From the NCBI GenBank assembly GCA_020137815.1, contig CM035354.1, forward strand, positions 248,001-312,000: a DNA stretch of 64,000 bases, in the 5' to 3' direction. Every line of letters begins with the position of its first letter. Positions within the stretch are counted from its first letter, which is position 1. The translations under genes were made by a program, and so were the position numbers. The notes under the pieces were generated by a model. The model was not told where the DNA came from. It made no database searches and worked only from the letters and a program-made list of their open reading frames with translations. This document shows positions 58,301-64,000 of this stretch, piece by piece. Origin of the DNA: Hormiphora californensis (lineage: Eukaryota; Ctenophora; Tentaculata; Cydippida; Pleurobrachiidae).

Positions 58301-58849
58301 TCAGAGACTAGAAAACAACTCCTCAGTCCTTATAACCTTCTTCTTCGCAATCAACGTCTTCCCCTCCGGGTCCCTTGACAGCGCTTTCCGCATATCAAAT
58401 GCGTCCTCGTCTGGAGGTGAGTGAGGTGCCGAACCACCCGCATAGTACTCAACAATCTGCCGGTATACTGAGTACCCAAAGTTTTTGTACATCCCGATGG
58501 CTACATTGTTGCTGATCCGAACAAACAAATCTACAAAATAACACTTTTGGTTGTCACTGATTTGTTCCAGTTGTCTCATTAGGGTACGAGCGAGGCCTAC
58601 CCGTCTAAACTGGGATGACACGGTCAGTGTGGTCACATGACCATGCCAGTTCTCGCCCTGACCCTCGCTCTTCCCAAGGATGTAGCCCATCATCTGGCCT
58701 GACGGGGACTCAGCGACGGTACAGTATTCGGGCCAGTTCACTAGGTATTGGAGGTAGAAGGAGATCCCGTAGTTCTCCGTGAGGGGGTCAAAGTTGACCC
58801 GATTGAAGCGGAATATGTCCTTACAGGTAAATGGTCGGAGTGTACACAT
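58301..58849 (-). CDS. NAA20: N-alpha-acetyltransferase 20, NatB catalytic subunit
   Basis: A single exon of 182 codons. GNAT fold in order: TLRPFTCKDIFRFNRVNFD, LTENYGISFYLQYLVNWPE, GQMMGYILGKSEG, HGHVTTLTVSSQFRRVGLA (acetyl-CoA-binding motif, QFRRVGLA for Q/RxxGxG/A), FVDLFVRISNNVAIGMYKNF, GYSVYRQIVEYY, then DEDAFDMRKALSRD. With NAA25 it acetylates nascent chains starting Met-Asp/Glu/Asn/Gln on ribosomes. Length agrees with human NAA20 (178 aa). An acceptor-like TTCTCTAG lies 1 nt before the ATG. The neighbouring METAP1D acts on the same class of substrate ends. Confidence 0.96.
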   Translation of the reverse strand: MCTLRPFTCKDIFRFNRVNFDPLTENYGISFYLQYLVNWPEYCTVAESPSGQMMGYILGKSEGQGENWHGHVTTLTVSSQFRRVGLARTLMRQLEQISDNQKCYFVDLFVRISNNVAIGMYKNFGYSVYRQIVEYYAGGSAPHSPPDEDAFDMRKALSRDPEGKTLIAKKKVIRTEELFSSL

Positions 58850-59333
58850 TCTAGAGAAAATGTAGGTGTGAGAAAAATGTTGATAAGAACATAAATGGGG
58901 CTGAGGTATTTTAGGGGGGGGGGGTAGAAGGAAGAAGTGTACACATTCTACATAGACAAATAAATAAAATGGGTAGGTTTTTGTGTTAGAAAAGCTGCCC
59001 GGATGGCTATATATGTTGGGGAGAACACTTCTTGGGTGGTGGGTCGGGGAAATAGCTGGTGTTAGTAAAACAGTTGGTTACGAAGTCACCCCTGTTATTA
59101 TATGGTTTGCGGATGGGGTAATTCATTACCAAGTAAAACAGTACATCTAACGTTTCAAACTAGGTAAAATGAACTGGTACTCATCACAAAAATATAACAA
59201 TTATTACACACACTTCAGTAGTGTCTCTGTTGCCTTGAGTTCTGTATGGAACATCTTGCCTTGCTAGACCCTGTTTCACATGTTACAAAATATGTAAAGG
59301 AGGGTTAGAACATCAGTAGGAGAAGCAACACCA

Positions 59334-61792
59334 TCATATGTATACCTGCCCGATTGCCAGCCTGTCACAGAACGGCTTGATGCAGAACCTGGTACCCACA
59401 AAGAATAATATCCCAACAAAGATGGAGATGGGAAGGGCTGGTAGGGCACGTTTTACCACCGCTAGGATGAGGAGAGTCAGACACATTCCAATAAGGATGG
59501 CAAAGAAACATGCCATGACGGTGTTCCAGTCGTCAGCAGTAGCTGCTTTACCAACCAGCACACTGTAGAATATGAAATCACCCAGACCGAGTTTTACACC
59601 CTGCTCTGCTGGCTCCTGAAATACAGATCTTGTGAAATCTGAAATACAGATAGTTTGATAAGCAAGAACCGACCGAAACAAGTAAACAACCAATCAGAAC
59701 TCGTTATTTAGATCACGTGATTGGTTATCAGCCAATCAGGGACCAGTATTTCCTGATTCGGTCGGTTCCTGGTGATAAGGGATAAAACGTAGATTCTTAG
59801 TGTGATATAAGGCGTGAGAAAGATTGGAGTGGCCAAAGTTTATGAGATAATCGATGTCGCCGGTTCATCACATAACTTCTCCTGATTTAAAGGTGTGTAT
59901 AAGAGACTATATACCCTGCTAACTTTAATAATGCGCCAGTCCCACTAGCGCGCTCTCAGTAAACAGCCAGTCCAGCGGCAGATTATTTCCCACTGGCAGG
60001 TTATTTATTTTTAACTCCTACGTAACATTCAAAGTGTGTGTAAATGATCAGTTCTTACTAAAATACAGAGGGAACACTATGTGCAACACTTACACACTAC
60101 ATTGGAGAGAAAGAAAGGACACATTCCGTCAATTACTCTCTCTTTATCTCCCCTTTTGTCTCACTATCTCTTTCTCTGTGTTATTTGTGACATGCCCCTT
60201 ATCAGGCTATTTCTTTCACTCTCTTTCCTTAGCAACTGCTTAGTAACTGTTACCAAACAGTGTACACTCAATTGTGACAAGTTTTTAACTATTTCTCAGT
60301 TCTCTTTGTGTGTTTTGATTAGTGTTCTCTCTCTTGTTGGTGTGTAATACTTGAAATAAACAACTAAAGCAGGGTATATAACCCATAAACTCTGACCACT
60401 GGCACGTTATAGGTTTAAACCCCTCCGCCTCTCCCTCGGCTCCGCCTCGGGATCGTCGTCGTGATTTAAACCAGTTTATCCGCCAGCGGCGGATAAACTC
60501 CAGCTAACTTCTCCCAGCGGCGCGCTGGGAGAAAGTTATCTGAAATAACGCGCCAGTGGCCAGAGTTTATGCCTCATATAGACCCCGCTCGCTCAAATAG
60601 ACGCCCGCCCCGCGCGAACAATTTGCACTGGTCTATTGCGCCGTGCACTGCCGTGAGTTTGTGTCTCGATAGACGCACGCCCTCTGACAGATTTGTGTAA
60701 AGATCACAAAGAATCACTGGAAACACGATAAAATGACATGACAACACAAGAGGGAGTGTGTGTACAACCAACTAAGCTCTCTGTCTAGATTTGGCGCCCG
60801 CCAGTCTGTTGGCAACTGTTCCTCTTGACCCACAATTAACTGTTATCTCTCTCTGCATTCCACCCTTTTGATTTGTTAAAACGATTGGTACGAGTGTGTA
60901 GGAATGTAGAGAGGCACTTTGTAGCTTCATTTCCAACTATTTGACCCGTTTTGTGTGAGCTCTCTGTTTGAGAACCACGTAAATTGTGCTTGTTTTGCTT
61001 CTAGGTGCCCGCCAGCGGGGTCTATAGAACACAACTCCCTCCCTTGCGTGCAGATATACCTGTAAACCCCTCGCTGACGCTCGGGATTTACAGGGCTGTA
61101 ACGCACGGTCCCTTCGGGACCCGTGCATTACAGCTCAATAGACGCACTGCTCTGCAGTGCGTCTATTGATTATCTGCCCGCGCGGGAGGGAGTTATGTAC
61201 TATATAATCTATAGACAGTAAATACGGGATATAAATTATAAGAATAATGCTCTTTTCTAAGGATATACCAGTAGGAGACTAGAAATTCAAACAACAAAGG
61301 GTAGTTACCATTTCAGGATCATGTTCCTGTGTTCCTGTGTTGTTTGGTGCGGTGTTATTAGGTGCGCGATTAGGAGGAGGAGCTGTATTCCCAGGTGGGG
61401 AAGAAAATGAGTTACTCTCGTTCAGCTGATTGTAGTTCGGATCAGAGGGCTCAGTCATACCTGAGGAAGGGGTGAACTTGATATATTGGATGAATGAGGT
61501 GCAGGATACTACTTTAATTGATATATAGGGACCCGGCCCAGGAGGGGGGGGGGGGTATTTTAAAAATATCGTTTACTACGGAACGGATTTAATGACTTGA
61601 ACGAAGTCCCGCTTAGGTAAAACAGCAGTGACACCTACCAGCAGCACCTACCGGTTATGGTCCACATAACAGTGCTGGAGTAGATAAGAGCAGGGAATAT
61701 TGGCTCGTTCCTGCTCTCTGCAAGTTCAACTAAGATCCGCAGGGGTCCCTTGGGGCACAACACAGCGAACAAGTCATAGATTGCAATACCAC
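59334..61792 (-). CDS. presenilin, C-terminal part (gamma-secretase protease)
   Basis: Exons 61652-61792, 61309-61460 and 59334-59615 join in phase. The first holds TM6 with the catalytic aspartate ([15 protein letters not shown]) and [10 protein letters not shown]. The second is the hydrophilic cytosolic loop, Asn/Pro-rich. The third carries the second catalytic aspartate in [13 protein letters not shown] (TM7), two further membrane segments and the PAL motif ([11 protein letters not shown]), ending in a short C-terminus. Presenilin is the intramembrane aspartyl protease of gamma-secretase, cutting Notch- and APP-type stubs. Exons for TM1-5 were not found: upstream is a tandem repeat to the window edge, so the gene is partial here. 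Confidence 0.95.
59663..59771 (+). mobile_element. hAT-type MITE, copy 10
   Basis: TIR CAAGAACCGACC-type, one-mismatch TSD TTGATAAG/GTGATAAG; 48 bp upstream (in sense) of the last presenilin exon. Confidence 0.88.
60385..60570 (-). repeat. cloverleaf-like inverted-repeat element 1
   Basis: Outer 26-bp arms 60385-60410 and 60545-60570 (ATAAACTCTG ... CAGAGTTTAT) enclose three consecutive hairpins: 60412-60472 (short stem, long loop), 60473-60499 (12-bp perfect stem, 3-nt loop) and 60505-60538 (about 15-bp stem). The two mismatches in the outer stem are G-U pairs on the presenilin sense strand. In the intron before the last presenilin exon. Confidence 0.75.
61033..61194 (-). repeat. cloverleaf-like inverted-repeat element 2
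   Basis: Outer 24-bp arms 61033-61056 and 61171-61194 (AACTCCCTCCC ... GGGAGGGAGTT) enclose three hairpins: 61060-61093 (about 11-bp stem), 61095-61134 (about 18-bp stem, TTC loop) and 61135-61169 (16-bp stem, TCT loop). Same architecture as element 1, different sequence, same intron. An 11-12-bp inverted pair (ATAGACCCCGCT at about 60577, AGCGGGGTCTAT at about 61013) encloses the space between the two. Confidence 0.75.
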
Positions 61793-61884
61793 CTAGGGGG
61801 GGGGTAACGATTAGGGTGATGTACGCAATTAAAGGTGTACTCCCAATACACTCCCAACGTCGTACCACTAGATAATAGCTCAGA

Positions 61885-64000
61885 ATAATGCACTAACCAG
61901 GGTAACAAAGTAAACACGCGATATGACTATTGGCAAGAAATGGAATAAGTAATACATCACAATGATGGGCTAAAACACTCACAGTTGTCGTTCCTCTTAC
62001 GGTTGTCGTCCTCAGTAATCCACTTCCTCATCCGGGTAGTCCTCGGCCTCCACTCACATAGGGTCGCAGCAGCACCGCAGCATAACAGTAGTATCTCAGT
62101 AGCATCAGGGTACTCCTCCAGTACTATCATAGCTCGGTAATCGTATCAATCCCCAAGTATACACGGTCCGGGCATCGATCCTCAATCATCCAGTTAAGAA
62201 GTATAATAGTAGAGCAGGGACATCTCAGGAGCTGTAGTAGAGATCCTCTCTGTAACTGGTCCAAGTGGGAACTGCCCTCAATGGAAAATTCAGCTTCCTT
62301 AAGTATTCCTTTTCGTCGGAATACTCGGCGGGTATTGGATTACTCGGCGGGTCCCAGCGGGAAACTCGGCGGGCCAAACATGAGGCCGTTAGTATGGTAT
62401 CGGGTTACATTCATTTCACGATTACGACATACGTCGAAATACTCGGCGGGTCTCATCGGGGAACTCGGCGGGCCAAACATGAGGCCGTTAGTATGGTATC
62501 GGGTTACATTCATTTCACGATTACGACATACGTCGAAATACTCGGCGGGTCTCATCGGGGAACTCGGCGGGCCAAACATGAGGCTGTTAGTATCAGGTTA
62601 CATTCATGATTCATCCCACAACAATGCAGTGCTGGCAAGCACTACGGTGTAAATATTATATATGCACACGGTTCCCCGTGTACACTCCCGCACCAAAAAT
62701 CAAGAGCGGAGCGATGAAAATAATTTATTAGTCCGGCTCCCTTAGCTCCCAAATTTGTGTTCCTCCCTTTTTTCTCTCGTCCGATGGGTTGTCCGTAAAA
62801 GCTTGGAATATCTTCACACGACCCTTCGTGTACACTCCCGCACCAAAAATCAAGAGCGGAGCGATGAAAGTTAAATTATTAGTCCGGCTCCCTTAGCTCC
62901 CAAATGTGTGTTCCTCCCTTTTTTCTCTCGTCCGATGGGTTGTCCGTAAAAGCTTGGAATATCTTCACACGACCCTTCGTGTACACTCCCGCACCAAAAA
63001 TCAAGAGCGGAGCGATGAAAGTTAAATTATTAGTCCGGCTCCCTTAGCTCCCAAATGTGTGTTCCTCCCTTTTTTCTCTCGTCCGATGGGTTGTCCGTAA
63101 AAGCTTGGAATATCTTCACACGACCCTTCGTGTACATAATAATGCACTAACCAGGGTAACAAAGTAAACACGCGATATGACTATTGGCAAGAAATGGAAT
63201 AAGTAATACATCACAATGATGGGCTAAAACACTCACAGTTGTCGTTCCTCTTACGGTTGTCGTCCTCAGTAATCCACTTCCTCATCCGGGTAGTCCTCGG
63301 CCTCCACTCACATAGGGTCGCAGCAGCACCGCAGCATAACAGTAGTATCTCAGTAGCATCAGGGTACTCCTCCAGTACTATCATAGCTCGGTAATCGTAT
63401 CAATCCCCAAGTATACACGGTCCGGGCATCGATCCTCAATCATCCAGTTAAGAAGTATAATAGTAGAGCAGGGACATCTCAGGAGCTGTAGTAGAGATCC
63501 TCTCTGTAACTGGTCCAAGTGGGAACTGCCCTCAATGGAAAATTCAGCTTCCTTAAGTATTCCTTTTCGTCGGAATACTCGGCGGGTATTGGATTACTCG
63601 GCGGGTCCCAGCGGGAAACTCGGCGGGCCAAACATGAGGCCGTTAGTATAGGTATCGGGTTACATTCATTTCACGATTACGACATACGTCGAAATACTCG
63701 GCGGGTCTCATCGGGGAACTCGGCGGGCCAAACATGAGGCCGTTAGTATGGTATCGGGTTACATTCATTTCACGATTACGACATACGTCGAAATACTCGG
63801 CGGGTCTCCTCGGGGAACTCGGCGGGCCAAACATGAGGCTGTTAGTATCAGGTTACATTCATGATTCATCCCACAACAATGCAGTGCTGGCAAGCACTAC
63901 GGTGTAAATATTATATATGCACACGGTTCCCCGTGTACACTCCCGCACCAAAAATCAAGAGCGGAGCGATGAAAATAATTTATTAGTCCGGCTCCCTTAG
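61885..64000. repeat. 1,254-bp tandem repeat with sub-repeats, to window end
   Basis: Sequence from 61885 recurs from 63139 (offset 1,254, nearly identical). Each unit contains three copies of an approximately 100-bp ACTCGGCGGG sub-repeat (62325-62600) and an approximately 150-bp sub-repeat starting GTGTACACTCCCGCACC (62678, 62828, 62979). The 63-123 codon ORFs here are repeat frames. Whether upstream presenilin exons lie beyond 64000 cannot be seen. Confidence 0.9.

Overview
The window is eukaryotic nuclear DNA from an animal. It holds spliced genes with phase-consistent GT-AG introns for presenilin, a PNT-ETS transcription factor, a C1q/TNF-domain secreted protein (adipolin/erythroferrone type), Pol II subunit RPB4, NatB catalytic subunit NAA20 and a mitochondrial-type methionine aminopeptidase. 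Compact genes, very short conserved exons and introns full of MITEs and minisatellites suggest a non-bilaterian invertebrate, with a sponge as my best guess; the species cannot be fixed from this sequence alone.

Layout. 1-12189 (+): 3' part of a gene resembling gamma-secretase activating protein (GSAP), beginning in a 190-bp tandem repeat that carries five copies of one of its exons; its introns hold two 1.3-kb TTAA-flanked palindromes, a poly-G-ended transposon and a GATCGAATCGA satellite. 12640-23390 (-): PNT-ETS factor, convergent with the first gene. 20.6-21.3 kb: LINE 3' end inside an ETS intron. 24.6-28.5 kb: decayed copy of the next gene plus a poor-quality-looking stretch with a reverse-transcriptase remnant. 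28642-30153 (-): intronless cyclic-nucleotide-binding-fold protein. 30.7-33.5 kb: a second poor-quality-looking stretch containing a foldback element. 36250-49869 (+): ten-exon C1q/TNF-like gene (360 aa), its introns swollen by minisatellites, a 723-bp near-perfect palindrome and a three-layer transposon nest. 50913-61792 (-): POLR2D, METAP1D, NAA20 and presenilin in one orientation, presenilin being upstream. 61.9-64 kb: 1,254-bp tandem repeat running off the window.

Two themes go beyond ordinary annotation. First, many intronic minisatellites are built from the adjacent splice junction itself (donor, acceptor or branch/pyrimidine tract), so splice sites occur as tandem arrays in at least four genes. 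Second, the window is unusually rich in long inverted repeats, including two cloverleaf-like elements (an outer stem enclosing three hairpins) in one presenilin intron.

Functional links: presenilin is the gamma-secretase protease and GSAP its proposed modulator; NAA20 and METAP1D both modify nascent protein N-termini and are neighbours. In four minus-strand genes a 3' splice-site-like AG lies 1-18 nt before the ATG, which could mean 5'UTR introns or spliced-leader acceptors. All exon models are read by eye from ORF, phase and splice consensus, without transcript evidence.
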